Source of the DNA: Cyanodermella asteris
Lineage: Eukaryota > Ascomycota > Lecanoromycetes > Ostropales > Stictidaceae
Direction: 5' to 3'
Assembly (NCBI GenBank): GCA_900618795.1
Contig: UYJD01000014.1
Span: 880,930 to 944,929, forward strand
Length of the DNA stretch: 64,000 nt
Positions 10,315 to 22,306 of this stretch are shown here, piece after piece. Each line of letters opens with the position of its first letter. Within the stretch, counting starts at the first letter, position 1. Under the pieces are notes generated by a model. The model searched no databases and was not told where the DNA came from. It saw nothing but the letters and a program-made list of their open reading frames with translations. The position numbers were made by a program, and so were the translations under genes.

Positions 10315-12407
10315 TGTCGAGGAAGCGATTTGATCATCTCTTTTGGCATATTTGTGTATGTTGGGGTGGGCGAACCGTCAGCAACTAGCGTTGTATTGGA
10401 TTCGAATTACCTCTGCAATTCACGGCGCACTCTGGATCATCGGGACGAGTGGGGAGGGCGGGGACAGTTTGCGCCATTAGTTATTGGTTGGACAACAATG
10501 ACACGGAGCTGATGCAGTTGCTGCATTGAGCGTAGCATGACCTATAAGCCTCGTCCTTTGCGTTCCCATTGTTGGCGATGCGGAATTTTGTCAAACGATT
10601 CGTAGATCTCAGCCGCGTGCCGTAGGCGTTCAACGCTGCATGTTTCTCATTTGACTTTCTCCTCCGACACAGGCCTTGAGATCCAGTTGCGCAAGGTCCA
10701 GGTCACGGACGGCGGAAATCAGTATAGCTGATTGGTCACATTTGCATGCCATGTTTGTAATGCGCTCCCGCAGTTCGCGGTTGATGCATACCACCTGCTC
10801 TGCACTCCACATACTGCCCGAGCAGGTAGTCAGGTCGACAAAACTCCGCTGAAAGAGAGATATTGCCACCGAGTCTGAAGGAAGTGAATCCAGTCTCGCC
10901 GCGTTCAGCGACTTTTAGGGAGAATGGGCTAGAGACGAGAGCAGATCTGTCTGAAATCTGAGCGAAGATCTATGCTTTCGGTGGCGCACCTCGGGTTGTG
11001 AACACAGAGGTAGCAAGATCGCGGCGCTCGAAGCTCCACATTCGAGAAAGCACATTGGTGGCCCAGCAGGCCGACTGGCAGGGAGTCGAGGGGTCATCAA
11101 ATCCCTTAGCTGAATCTTAAAAGCCTGAAGGTGCCATATTCGTCGGCGTCGCATCCGAGGTCATTCTTCCGATCAAGCTTGAAGCCTTACGTTGGCCAAG
11201 AGCACTCCGGGCGGGCTGATGAAAGGTACGGCGGCAGCCCGCAGAGAGCCCACACGCGTCGAGCTGTGATTGCCTATTAGGTATGCAATCTTTCTTCTCG
11301 ACGGCCTTGACTTGAAGCTGGCTGAAAATCCCGAGAGACCGAACCAGAGATACTGACTGACCAAGGCATGCTTATTGGAAGTTCCGCAGATGATGTACTT
11401 TGAGACTCGTGCCGCGTCGCTCTAGCCAATGCATATAAAGCCAAAAGCTCGGCCGCTAAGCTGATCGAGTCGAGTCATGAGCGGATAGTCTTCGGGTTGC
11501 TTCGGTCAATTGGCGATATCGGTTCGAGGCTAAGCATGACTGGCAGAAAAGTGTTGTCAAAGTAGCCTTATCTGACATCCATGGATCGCCGTTCGCGGAA
11601 AGCGACTGGTATGATCCGGACCAGCATCTTGCTTCCCGGACACGTCATGGCGATCGTGCTCACTGATGGGCACTCCTGGACCTGGTCTCGTGTCAGTTGT
11701 CATCTGGTTCGGACTGAAATACGCAAGCGCCTACCAGAATCGCCGTAATTAAACTCTATAGGCAAAGGCCGACACGCTATGTGCGCCCTTCAACAACTCT
11801 TGGCGAAGGGACGGCGGACTACGGTCAACGGTCGAGAGGTAAACTCGCAGCCCCAAAAAGTAAAATCTCGGTCGAAAGTCGAAAGTCGAAAGCCAACGCG
11901 CTGGGTGCGCAGGCCTATCAAGTACAGAAGCTCTGGTTAAATAGCTAAACGGAGTGGTGCTGCCGAACCTCGGCCCTGCTCGTCGGCCTTCCATAGCTCT
12001 TCTGTGTCAGTGATTCTCGTCTCATCGAACTAAACGTATTTCGAAGACGGCGAATGACTGCAGCTGAAGTGACCTGGTTTGAGAGATTTCGCATGAATGC
12101 CTTCAGCGGGGTAAAGATCGCGGAATCAGGCTTGCCCGTCCGCAGATCGGACGTGGTTTGGTTCACGACCACGGGTGGTATGGAGCCTCCAATCAGCCCT
12201 CCAAGAAAGCTGACTGTGGAACCGACACCGGTCGGCGGGTCAAACAAGCGGGTAGCATCAACTGAAGCACGATTCCCGCAGTTTAAAGTCGAAGCTTTCT
12301 CCTTTAGTGCGCTCCCTTTTGCCGAGGAACCTGGTCCATAGAAACCTGTCAGACATTACGTTATTGCCACGCAGATCACCATTGCACATGCATGCCATAC
12401 CCAAACT
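10315..12407. other. Gene-poor interval, 2.1 kb
   Basis: No reading frame with recognisable domain content on either strand. Multiple short frames with stops throughout. A GGTTCGAGGC string near 11522 resembles a tRNA B box, but no cloverleaf can be drawn. It lies between the 3' ends of INCENP and the Zn2Cys6 gene. Confidence 0.5.
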
Positions 12408-15015
12408 TCAGGTGACCCAGCGAAGCTGGAGCCTCTGCAAGCTATTTAGTACTTCATCCAGTTTGCCTCCGCCCGACACAGTCCCGTCGCCAAAACTTTC
12501 CTGTCCCACCGATATTGTGCTTGGGAATCTGCTGGACACGAAGCCCGCCAGATGTGAGTGGGCCTGCCGTACGTTGTCAGGATGAGGCCGGTCTAGGGAT
12601 CTCAGCGCGAAGCAGTCGAACCCCATACTGGCGTCGAGAGCCGAGGTGATCTCAGGCCACTGTTGACTTAAGCTCTGAGCCACGAGAAGGACGCTGCGCG
12701 CTAACGCGGCAGCAAGCAGGCAACGGCCCGCTTGTGCATGCAGAATCTCAACGCATTTTAGCAAGCTGGTGCGAGAGCTCTCGGTGTTTAGATCGTGGAC
12801 CAGCGCGAATGCTGCTGCCGCACAAGTCTGACTGTCATAGACCGTCCTCAAGTCAAAGCCATACCGTTCTGTCGCGATTGCTGCGAGCTGTATGATAGCT
12901 TTCGATGCACTGACCATGTTGTGCTTCGCGTTTTCGGCTTCTGCAAAGCTCCTTTCCGACTGGTACAGTCTAACGATAAGTATACAGTAGCCCATGCTGC
13001 TACGCGTCAGCGTCATCATTCGAGTCGGTTTAATCCTCATGAAGGTAAAGGGGCTGTGCATCTATACTCACTGGAGCCACAGATTGTGTGGCATTTCGTT
13101 CTTCTCCAGACTTAATGCCGATGGTAGCTTAGCACGCCAGAGAACTAACTCCGCAACAAGTTCTTCTGCTCGCTGGGCAGTCAGGAAACTCGGGACCTCG
13201 ATACCAGTCGCTTCATCCCCGACAAGGTTGTGGGCAGCGTCGACCATTATCTCTGAAAGGGCACAGAGGGAGTTCCAGTGTTCCCAGAAACAGGAGTCGA
13301 GCTTCACTCCGCCAACTATGCCGAACGGACGCCACTTCTCTGTGAATTCAGATGGCCGGAGAGGTTCGTAGACCCGAGGCGCAAAGCATCGGCGAACGAC
13401 CGGAATTTTGCAGAATATCAACGACTCGAAACTGAATAATCTACTGTCAGGACAATGACAAAGGCAGCGGAGAAAGAGAGTTCCACGGAGCTGCCGCGAC
13501 GGACAAGTTTGACGTACGCTTGATAATTGAAGAGACCCCAAGCCGCGAAGTTCTTGGCAAATGCTTCCTCACTTGGAGTACCGCGAGGGCCGGGACGGTT
13601 GAAAATACCCAGGTCAACCGCCATTTCCACAGCCGCCTGAAGCAGAGCCCAGCCGACTCTATCCTTGCCACGGAGCTTGTTAAATTCGTACATGGTGACC
13701 AACGCCTGTACGGTGGCTATGGATGGTCGGTATTCCATCAGCTGCCACAAGGCGAAGGCATCTTTGTAGAAGTCATAGCCTCTTAGCAAGGGCTGGTCTG
13801 GCGGACCTCGAGCGGGAATCTCGTTGGAATATTGCTGCGATAGTCAAGGTCAGTCCTTGCCTCCTGGTAGAAAACGCGGTTTCTCTACGTACACAGGCAA
13901 CTGCCAAAATGGCATTGACCAACAGACGAGAGCAATGCTCCGTTTGCTGGCCACTCTCTAGTCCCTCGATGAACAAAGTTGGGTATACGTATGGCATGCA
14001 AGCGGCGTGATGCGACAGCCAAAGGCAAATCAGCCGGGAAAAAATGCGGTCATCATTTGTGACGGTCGTCCACGGATGAGCTCGTAGATTGATGAAAGGC
14101 TCGTGTCGGTGTAGAGGCTCGAAATCGGGCAAAATTTCCCCTATCCTGCACGGCATCATGAGCAAATCTGGGGATCTGGGCGTCAACACTTAATCCATCG
14201 GAGACTCACTGTCGAAGCTGGGGGATGAGTGGCGTCTGGTGCCGCGATTCGGGCGGCCTAGTAATAGTCAGTGAAAAGGTGAATCTTTCGCCTTCCTCCG
14301 AGTCAATCCGTGACACTTTTTCAAGCAAGCCCGCCTGTCGCGCCAACTCAAAGAGCTCCATTTTGCCCAGAGCACGTGATGGGAAAGCGTTATCGGAGCT
14401 CCCATCGTCTGATCTGGCAAAGCTTTCACTTTGTCCGGAAAACTCGGGGAAGCCTTGAGTTGAGGCTGAGACGGAAGCATCGGGAGGTAAAGCAGAAATG
14501 TCGAAAAGACCGCCAACGCTACTGGACCCTGGCCTGCTTGTGATGGCGTTGTGCAGTGCATCTGGCTCACGCCTGTAACTGTCCAAGAAGTCATGAGCAT
14601 CCTCCTCCTTTGCTTCGATCAGAAATCGAAGGATCTCTCCTTTTTCGTGAAGTTCTTGGGCCAGCGTTGAGTTTTGTTGCTTCAAACTGGCGACCTTGTT
14701 CCTGGCACGGCCCAAGTCGTCGTAATAACAATCAGTACTTTTCCGCTCGCAAGCTACACAGACCGGCCGGCGGCCATCACACTAGGAAGTCAGTACCTCT
14801 GGAAGCCTTGTATTGAGTGTCTGACACAGGCATACCCTGCTCTTTCGTCTTTTGCAAGCATCACAAGCCAAAGTGACTTGTTTACCACGCTTGCGCTGTG
14901 AAACGCCGGTGGTGGGATCGAAATGAGTGGACGGAGAAGCTATGCCTGAGATGGACGTTGTAGTTTGTGGAGCCGGCAGGAGCGGTGGCAGGTTTCGAAA
15001 GTCTTGAGAGGCCAT
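12408..15015 (-). CDS. Zn(II)2Cys6 transcription factor, NirA-like architecture
   Basis: Nuclear fungal regulator reconstructed from six exons: 15015-14836, 14781-14210, 14145-13893, 13834-13518, 13440-13072, 12996-12408; 759 residues, all phases consistent. The zinc cluster is split by intron 1: CDACKRRKSR then CDGRRPVCVACERKSTDC, giving C-x2-C-x6-C-x6-C-x2-C-x6-C. It is followed at once by a coiled-coil linker (ARNKVASLKQQNSTLAQEL). The rest matches the fungal_trans middle homology region: HPWTTVTNDDRIFSRLI, then YPTLFIEGL, KDAFALWQLMEY and LHMGYCILIVRLYQ. Introns are 54, 64, 58, 77 and 75 nt with CTGAC-like branches. ATG 15015 is chosen because the longer frame starts with TTG. NirA-like is inferred from the cluster plus adjacent coiled coil; the target pathway is unknown. 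Confidence 0.85.
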
Positions 15016-17188
15016 CCGAAGCGTTGATGTCAAAGAGTATCTACCTATCTAGCTTTGGACCGGGGTGGAAGGATTTCTTTCAGATAATGACCGCGAATTG
15101 GGTTGGGGAAACCCGGAGCAGTAACGGAAACAACACCTAAGAGCACGGCTAGCTCCTTTTTCTCCACCTGAGGTTCTGCGGGCGTCTAAAACCCTGACGT
15201 CTGCATCAACAGCGCTCGGCGGCAGGCTGCCAGGTGGGTTGGTCGCTACCCTCGAAATCGAAATCGAAATCGAATCGAGCAGGGGATCCTTCGCCTCCAT
15301 GGCATGGCGGCTTCGACGTAGGAGAGCATCCGGAGGAGGTGGCACCGTGAAGGGCTAGAGTGGGAAGATAACTAGAAGGGCGATGGGATACCGTATGCAC
15401 GACGGACGCGAGGTAGGCGGCGGAAGAGCCGTGTCGAGGGCATAGATCCCTGCTGTCGCAGAGGGACATGCTGGTCGATGGGCTGGAACATGCAGTTGGA
15501 GGTGGGCGGTGCCTCGTCTGTCGACGACGCTTGGTAGTGCTTCTCTCGATGGAGCAGTAGTGGAGGGACGCGGAGCGCAACTCCAGCTCGCTTGGTGGCT
15601 TCCGGGTGCTGACGGCAAGCTGCCCCACTCGACCTTCCGTCCAGCACACCTGAATAATTGATACTTGACGAGCATTGCTTTGCCAGACGCCGACTTGACG
15701 CCCTCACTGGTCAGCTTGCCTTTCTCCCTTTTCTTTGCTTTTCTTTCCCTCCCTCCCCTTCCCTTCCCTTCCCTTCCCCCACGCTCCTCCAGACCAAGTG
15801 TACCCCGTCGACTGCCTGTGCTCCCGACTACGTTTGTTCCCATCAGTCTGGCCACCTGAATGCTGCTTCCTGGCATGTCCGCTCAAGCGCCCATGCCGAC
15901 AAATCTCACGAGCCTATGTACTAGTTCTGAGCCAGATCCAAGCTAGTTCTTGCGCCAGAGGAGTTCCGAAATTGGCACGCTGACTGCCTTTTGATTGGTT
16001 GCTGCATGCTTTGCGGCTTGTCGTCCATGGTCCTCGACAACCCTGCCGCCCCCAACCTCGATTGCCTCACGTCTCGTTCACTGGTCCGTAAGCCAGGATG
16101 CCATTGCATGACCGGGAATCCATGTCGTCTGAAGGCCCAAACCTTGGACTGCAGAATTCGAAGATTCCATCGACAACACGATTCGAGATTAATTGCTCAA
16201 TGAGCAGCTTTTCTGATTCTCCAATCTCTCGTTATGAACGAGGCAGGACGGGATACACGATCCGACCGGCGAACCGGCCTTCTCTCACGACACGCCAGGC
16301 CCACCTACTTGCACCTGCAAGCGCTAGCAGTCTTCGCTTCCCGCCATGAAGCTTTCGCTCCTTGGCGATTGGAGAGGCGGTTCATCGCCACCGGCCTGGC
16401 CACTCCGATTGCTGTCAGATCTGAGAGGTCACTGGAAGGCCGGAACTGTGGCTCGAGCACCGATTGGCTTTCGTTCAATTGGACACTCCGCCCCACGCTC
16501 GGAAGTCTGTACATTAGAGACGCGTGCGTCGATCGCCATCATCCGATGGATCACTGCGCCGATACGTGTCTGCTCTGGGCACACTAATAAGAGTCTTCGC
16601 TTTACTGGTGATGATCCGCCAGGATCCTTCCGGAACGCAGAACGGGCCCTATAACGTCATGCCGGACGTTCTCCAGCGCCTTCATACTAGTCTGCAGAGC
16701 GAATCTTCGCTGGCCGTGTCCGCGGATGTTCCAGATTCTGCTGCCGTTCTATCTTCGGACACGCGAGACTGTTGCTGGCCTTGCTCGACGCCGCATTCGG
16801 CGACACGCCTCCACAAAACCTCCGCCCGCCATAGTTTCTTTGAGGAGCGCCTCCAATCAGACTCGACGCATCTAGATAACTAAGCGTGATTGCCGGTAGG
16901 TCATGGCTTACTTCTACGTCTTGCAACAACTCGTTTTGACAGGCTGCGATTTCATGCCACGCTCCGAAATGCCAACCACTCGGATTTTCGCATTCAATGT
17001 TTGGGATCTTAGAGTTCCAAAAGTCTATGCAATGTGCTCTAGTAAGCCTTTCATGCATCCTGGTACACCCATGAGAGAGCGTGAAAGTCCCGACGTGGGC
17101 GAGGAACCGAACTTTTCGGGTACAGTCCTGCTGCCCCAAAGCCATTTTCAACGACCTTCCAGTCGATGTTAAGCTGTAATGTCATCTC
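15016..17188. other. Gene-poor interval with CT-rich tract, 2.2 kb
   Basis: No supported gene. Holds the upstream region of the Zn2Cys6 gene and the 3' side of msc2. Contains a (CGAAAT)3 microsatellite near 15253-15270 and a 60-nt polypyrimidine tract. A 154-residue minus-strand frame at 16687-17151 shows no domain. Confidence 0.5.
15721..15780 (+). repeat. Polypyrimidine (CT-rich) tract
   Basis: Nearly pure C/T on the plus strand with iterated CCCTT units (purine-only on the minus strand). About 700 bp upstream of the minus-strand Zn2Cys6 start. Such tracts are common in fungal promoters; a role here is inference. Confidence 0.7.
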
Positions 17189-20100
17189 TCATACGCGTAG
17201 TTTTCCGCCACCACACCAGCATCTTCCTTCCGACTCACGTTCAATCTGAACCACAACCTGCAGGCCGCGAAGGACAAGCTCGCTCTCTGCTCGTCTTCTG
17301 ACATCGTCGAGAGGCGCATGGGACGATGCAATGACGTGCATCACACCATGAACCTTTTCTTCGCCCGCGCCAAGCTCGACTGACCAAAATCGTGGAACGC
17401 ACACGCCAGTCACACCACGAAGCCCGCTAACGGCTTGCACCGCGCCTTTAAGGTCAAACTCGAGGCTGTCGGGGTTCGTTAGTAGCAGCTTTCGTGCGCA
17501 GCCTTGTACTAGCGGCACAGCCGACGCGAAAATCAAGACCGCTATGATAATGCTGGCGAGCGGGTCCCACCACGTTTGCCCAGTGTAATGTATCAGGACA
17601 GTGGACACAATGACTGCTAGCGACCCGAGTGCGTCTGCCATGATGTGCAGCCAGATACCTAGCATGTTCTCGTTCGCATGGTCGTGAGAGTGGCCATGGC
17701 TGTGTCCGTGGTGACCATGGCTCGTAGAATGCGAATGCGAATGTGAGGGTGCCTGAAGACTCGGGCTGTGACTATGGCTATGCGAATGACTATGATGAAG
17801 AGGATTGGACCGCTGGGCCTGAGAGTTTGGGTCTAGTGAGCCAAGAGGCGATGACTCTGTGAAAGAGACAGTAGGTAAAGCTTGACTGGCATGACGCCCA
17901 TGCTGCAGGGTATTCTCGTTCTGTGCATCATGATGCTTGTGTTGGTGAGCATCATGATCGTGTGTATGATCGTGTGAGTGGCCGTGGTCGTGATTGTGAT
18001 CATGAGAATGATCGTGTCCGTGTCCGTGTCCGTGTGGATGGCCGTGACTGTGTCCGTGGCTATGACCATGATGATGATGCTCGTGACCGACTGCAACCAA
18101 GCCAATTAAATTTACAAGCATGCCCATGACGCTGACGATGAACAGCTCTTTCAAGCGGTTCATTTCCAGGCCTTCAATCATCCTCTCAGATGCCTCCCAT
18201 ATGATTTCAATACTGATGAGCATGAGAAAGACGCCATTTCCAAAACCAGCTAGAGTGTTGAGCATACCCAGACCGTATGGAAATCGTACGCTGGGCGGCC
18301 ACTTGCTCATGACGGCCGCAGCTAGGCCCAAGGCAAGTGCGAAACAGTCGAAGAACATGTGGATGCTGTCACTCAGAAGCCCTAGAGAACCCGTCACGAT
18401 TGAGTAGAAGGCTTGAACGCACATGAAGCCCAAGTTCAGTAGCATGAAATAGAAGACAGGTCGGGAATCGTCCTCGCTCAAGATACTGTGCAGGACTGGC
18501 AAATTGACCGTTCTTGCAAGAAGCCATTTTGTGATCAGAAACGGCTTTTGCGCCCCGTGGGAATGGGCGTGATTAGGATTCGGACGAATACTGTTGCCCC
18601 TGCGTCGGTGGAACTGTTTGGAATCGGCGTGAAAATGCGAGTCTAGGAAGACGCCGCCCCAGGTGAGCGTAACAAGCCCGACCTGGACGATTGCACCAGA
18701 TCCAGACCAGAAATTGTGAAAATAGTCGGAGACCATGGGAACACAAAGAGCTAGACCAAATCCGACCTTATACCGCGAAACAAGCCGGGCTGGATTCGGG
18801 ATGAGGAGGGCAGAGACCATCGAGGTTGCGGTGACTCCGGCGCCAAGGACTACGATGGTGAAAGATTCCCAGGAAGTGGATGCCAAGATCAAATGCATTG
18901 CTACACTGGCCAGTAGTCCAACAAGTCCAGCGGCACAGGTCAGATCGGTATCAGCCTTCGTGGCAACGAGAGGAGTTTGCTTGCTCTCAACTGAACCCTT
19001 CTCATCCACGAAGCCTCCCCTCTGATCGACTGGGTATGGAATGGGAAGAACCAAAATCGAGATGATCAGTGCTAGATAACCTGGTAGCAATGAGTGTACG
19101 CCCATTGTGGATGTCAAACCCAAAATGTCGGCGGTCAGATGCAGACTCAATGCACCTAAAGTAAATTTGTGGGCTTTAGCAAGCTTGTTGGGTACCGCAC
19201 TCGCTGCCCTCTTTTGCGTCTCTGCCGTCGAGGGCAGCAGCCGAGTGACGATGGCCGTCAGAAAGAACGTCGCCGTTCGGGTACTACCCAATCTGGCGAG
19301 AGCGAAGAATGGGAGTGCCATCGAAAGCAGTCTTCCAAGGATCTTTTCGATGTGCTCTTTCTTGCCGAATATGGCAGGAGTTAGCCCGGGTGACGATTCC
19401 GTTCCACGACTTGACCAGCCGGCACCAAAGAGCTTTCCATAGAGTCCGATAAAAGTCAGAACAAGAGAGCTGATGAAGAGAACGTCGAACAGAGTCAAAA
19501 TCGGTGCGCTATAAGGTTCGTCTACAGATGTCGTTTTCGTGTATAGGCCGGCCTTCCAGGTGCTGACGACAAGCGGCAGGGATACCAGGATCGCAGATGC
19601 AGCTTCACCACCTGTAAGCACTGATCTGCCCAACGCACTCGATTCATCGCTATGTATGTGTCTTAGATCCTGCGAGGCCATTCTGTCGTCAAGGGAGTGA
19701 CGATGCTCGTGGTCGTGGAGGTGGACGTTGCTGAAGGAGTGGGAGTGGGAGTGAGAATGAGAATGAGAGTGGGAGTTCGCGATTGATGGAATGTGAAAGT
19801 GAGATGGTCCTGACAGCTGAATTTGAGGTCTGGCTGTTCCCGAGAAGGCCTCGTCTGTAGAAGGTGGTGTATTCGCAAACCCGTCGAGGCCGGGACTCGT
19901 TTCGGGATACCCACCGAAATTCCCATTCAGCTGTAAAGAAGGAGTATGCTTGTGGAGGACACGGGCGTTGGACTGCCCATGAGCCTGCTCAGCGTTTCCC
20001 ATAGAGCCACCGAGAACACTTTGGGCTTGTGGTCCACCCGCAACGAACGAGCCTGGCTGCGAACCTCCTATTGAACCATGCGTGGTCCTTGCTGGCACAG

Positions 20101-20212
20101 CTTTGCGATGCTGTGATCTCGAATGTGAATGGGCATGGCTATGATTGTGGATCTCGTGTGTGCCTCCATTTATGGAGACCCCATTGGGACTCTGCACGAA
20201 CGGGGTGGCCAT
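17189..20212 (-). CDS. msc2: Msc2-type zinc transporter (CDF family)
   Basis: 1,007-residue intronless cation diffusion facilitator of the Msc2/ZnT5 type, expected in the ER/Golgi membrane moving Zn2+ into the secretory pathway. The cytosolic N-terminus is Ser/His-rich. Several hydrophobic helices of the Msc2-specific N-terminal half follow (about residues 200-520). The C-terminal CDF core has both metal-binding HxxxD helices: SDSIHMFFDCFALALG and WLHIMADALGSLAVI. Between them lies a very long His-rich loop (about 715-860) with repeated HGHSHGH and HDHSHDH. The C-terminal regulatory domain ends with CWCGGG. Divergent from ALG1. His-rich loop length varies a lot in this family. Confidence 0.93.
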   Translation of the reverse strand: MATPFVQSPNGVSINGGTHEIHNHSHAHSHSRSQHRKAVPARTTHGSIGGSQPGSFVAGGPQAQSVLGGSMGNAEQAHGQSNARVLHKHTPSLQLNGNFGGYPETSPGLDGFANTPPSTDEAFSGTARPQIQLSGPSHFHIPSIANSHSHSHSHSHSHSFSNVHLHDHEHRHSLDDRMASQDLRHIHSDESSALGRSVLTGGEAASAILVSLPLVVSTWKAGLYTKTTSVDEPYSAPILTLFDVLFISSLVLTFIGLYGKLFGAGWSSRGTESSPGLTPAIFGKKEHIEKILGRLLSMALPFFALARLGSTRTATFFLTAIVTRLLPSTAETQKRAASAVPNKLAKAHKFTLGALSLHLTADILGLTSTMGVHSLLPGYLALIISILVLPIPYPVDQRGGFVDEKGSVESKQTPLVATKADTDLTCAAGLVGLLASVAMHLILASTSWESFTIVVLGAGVTATSMVSALLIPNPARLVSRYKVGFGLALCVPMVSDYFHNFWSGSGAIVQVGLVTLTWGGVFLDSHFHADSKQFHRRRGNSIRPNPNHAHSHGAQKPFLITKWLLARTVNLPVLHSILSEDDSRPVFYFMLLNLGFMCVQAFYSIVTGSLGLLSDSIHMFFDCFALALGLAAAVMSKWPPSVRFPYGLGMLNTLAGFGNGVFLMLISIEIIWEASERMIEGLEMNRLKELFIVSVMGMLVNLIGLVAVGHEHHHHGHSHGHSHGHPHGHGHGHDHSHDHNHDHGHSHDHTHDHDAHQHKHHDAQNENTLQHGRHASQALPTVSFTESSPLGSLDPNSQAQRSNPLHHSHSHSHSHSPSLQAPSHSHSHSTSHGHHGHSHGHSHDHANENMLGIWLHIMADALGSLAVIVSTVLIHYTGQTWWDPLASIIIAVLIFASAVPLVQGCARKLLLTNPDSLEFDLKGAVQAVSGLRGVTGVCVPRFWSVELGAGEEKVHGVMHVIASSHAPLDDVRRRAESELVLRGLQVVVQIERESEGRCWCGGGKLRV
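17690..18085 (-). repeat. Codon-level His/Gly/Asp/Ser repeat of the msc2 loop
   Basis: Imperfect tandem CAT/CAC-GAT/GGC codon repeats encoding the zinc-loop His runs, with an insert of non-His sequence (about 17790-17930) separating two His-rich blocks. Repeat slippage is the likely origin. Confidence 0.75.
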
Positions 20213-20676
20213 GGCCCTGGACAGCTCCGGGGTGCCTTCCTCAGGTTGGAGTTGGGGGCCGATTTGTCAAATGTGCCGTCATTTGTGTATTCCGTGCTCT
20301 TGTCTTCCACCCGTGGTCGTCTTCGAACAATGACTCCGTTCTTCAAGTGAGGTCTGTGGTGGGTTGGCTGTGGGCGAGGCGCTTCATTATAATGGTCGCA
20401 ATGGAGCAGTTGAAGATCGACAACGCCGCAATCAGAGATCCGGCGGCGGATTTTAAGGGGCTGAAACGAGAGGCTCGACGCGTTCTCAGATTGCGCTAAC
20501 GCTTTCGGAGTTTAGCTCCTGTAAATGACGGGAAAGCTTATCTCACCCGAGCGCTTCGCCAATCTCATTAGGAAACCTGTCTTATTCGCCAATTGCTGTG
20601 TTTATCCGTTGCTCGGAGGGCGCATTCTCTCATCACCGTCTGTGGGTCTTGTCAGGACACTGGCATCCGGGTGACC
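20213..20676. promoter_or_regulatory. Divergent promoter region msc2 / alg1
   Basis: 464 bp between the two start codons; both genes act in the ER/Golgi. No specific regulatory site is claimed. Confidence 0.5.
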
Positions 20677-22168
20677 ATGGCCGAAGACACTGGCACCAGC
20701 CCTCAAGTCCTCATGGGGGGTTTGATGTTCTGGAGCCTCGTCATTGGAGTTCCTATATTCTTCTTCATCTTATTCATGCTTCCAGAGGACGCATACGGCG
20801 AGGAGGATGTCAAGGTCTTCTCCAAAGAGACAATACGGTCGCGTAGCCGTACCCAAGTTCTGGTTCTGGGAGATATAGGCAGAAGTCCTCGCATGCAATA
20901 TCATGCCCTCAGTATTGCCAACCATGGAGTTGCAGTAGATCTCATTGGCTACACAGGTATGTGTTGAAATGTATCGTACCAGACATAGCTCATTGTCTCC
21001 AGACTCGCAAGTCCACCCCGAGATTGAACAGCACAAATATATCGATGTTTTTCCAATTGACAAGGCGCCCAGCTTCCTGCAGAATGCGAACCCCAAGCTT
21101 TTCGTCTTGCTCGGGCCCATAAAAGTCCTCATTCAGTTCTTTTCATTGTGGCAGATCCTGGGTCACAGGACGAGACCTGCGAAATGGCTGCTTGTGCAGA
21201 ACCCGCCTTCAATTCCAGTTTTGGCGGTGGCCGCACTGATGTGTTGGTTCAGAAAGACAAAGCTCGTAATCGATTGGCACAACTTCGGCTACTCTATCCT
21301 TGCTTTGAAGCTCGGTGATGGCCATCCACTTGTCAAGATTTCTCATTGGTATGAACGCTTCTGGGCAGGTTCCGCAACCGCAAATTTCACTGTTAGTGAT
21401 GCGATGAAGCGACAAGTCAAACGAGACTTTGCCATCAAACGGCCCGTTCTCACCCTTCATGACAGACCGATGGGTAACTTCAGGCCAATAGAGGGAGCTG
21501 ACAGGATTGCTTTTTTGAGAGAGCTCGATTTGACCAGTCCGCACAGCGCGCAGATTGAGAGCGGCCAGATGAGAGTCCTGGCGAGCGCAACTTCGTGGAC
21601 TCCAGACGAAGACTTTCAGATCCTGTTAGATGCCGTCGTTGCGTACTCTTTACTAGCAACGAGCAGTCATCCACAGCTACCAGAAATACTACTTATCATC
21701 ACTGGCAAAGGGCCCCAGAAAGACCTGTACCTGCGGAAGATCGAACAGTTGAAGTCCGAGGGACAGCTGGAAATGATCACGGTCAAGACTGCTTGGCTCA
21801 GCACCGAGGACTATGCCAAGTTGCTGGGCGTAGCAGATCTTGGGATTTCGCTGCATACGAGCAGTAGTGGTGTCGACCTTCCAATGAAAGTCGTCGACAT
21901 GTTCGGTGCGGGTCTTCCAGTGGTCGGTTGGGGCATGTATGAAGCTTGGCCCGAGCTGGTGCAGGAGGGTGTCAATGGAAGGGGTTTTGGGAGTGTCGAT
22001 GAGTTGAAACAGCTTCTTGTCCAGCTACTCGAGCCGAACCAGAACAAGTTGGCAGAATTGAAAAAGGGCGCAATGAAGGAAAGAGCTCGGAACTGGGACG
22101 CGGAATGGGCTGCTGTTGCTGCACCAGTGTTTGGGTTGAGCGAAGCTAATGTGGTTCGGCCAAGATGA
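20677..22168 (+). CDS. alg1: Alg1, chitobiosyldiphosphodolichol beta-mannosyltransferase
   Basis: GT33 enzyme that adds the first mannose to GlcNAc2-PP-dolichol on the cytosolic ER face. Exon 1 is 20677-20956, the intron 20957-21002 (46 nt, GTATGT donor, CCAG acceptor), exon 2 21003-22168; 481 residues. Residues 10-35 are an N-terminal membrane anchor (LMFWSLVIGVPIFFFILFML). Family motifs: GDIGRSPRMQYHALSIANHG, QNPPSIPVLA, DWHNFGYSILAL, the C-terminal STEDYAKLLGVADLGISLH and the donor-site stretch SSSGVDLPMKVVDMFGAGLP. Length is close to fungal Alg1. The gene converges on ssf1 with 138 bp between stops. Confidence 0.94.
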
Positions 22169-22306
22169 AGAAGGTGATTAGAACCGAGACCGGAATGCAC
22201 TCTTCAATCACCGCAGCGGGGGTCGACTGCATGCACCGAAACTTCCACATGTACCAGGGGTATCTCGATTATGCCTAGAGCAACCGAGGCCGTGGCACCT
22301 CATCTA

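Noticed and set aside
11515-11540. GGTTCGAGGC string resembling a tRNA B box
   Set aside because: The last bases do not match the consensus and no cloverleaf is possible around it.
16687-17151. 154-residue minus-strand frame downstream of msc2
   Set aside because: No domain, signal peptide, intron signals or natural codon pattern; treated as chance.
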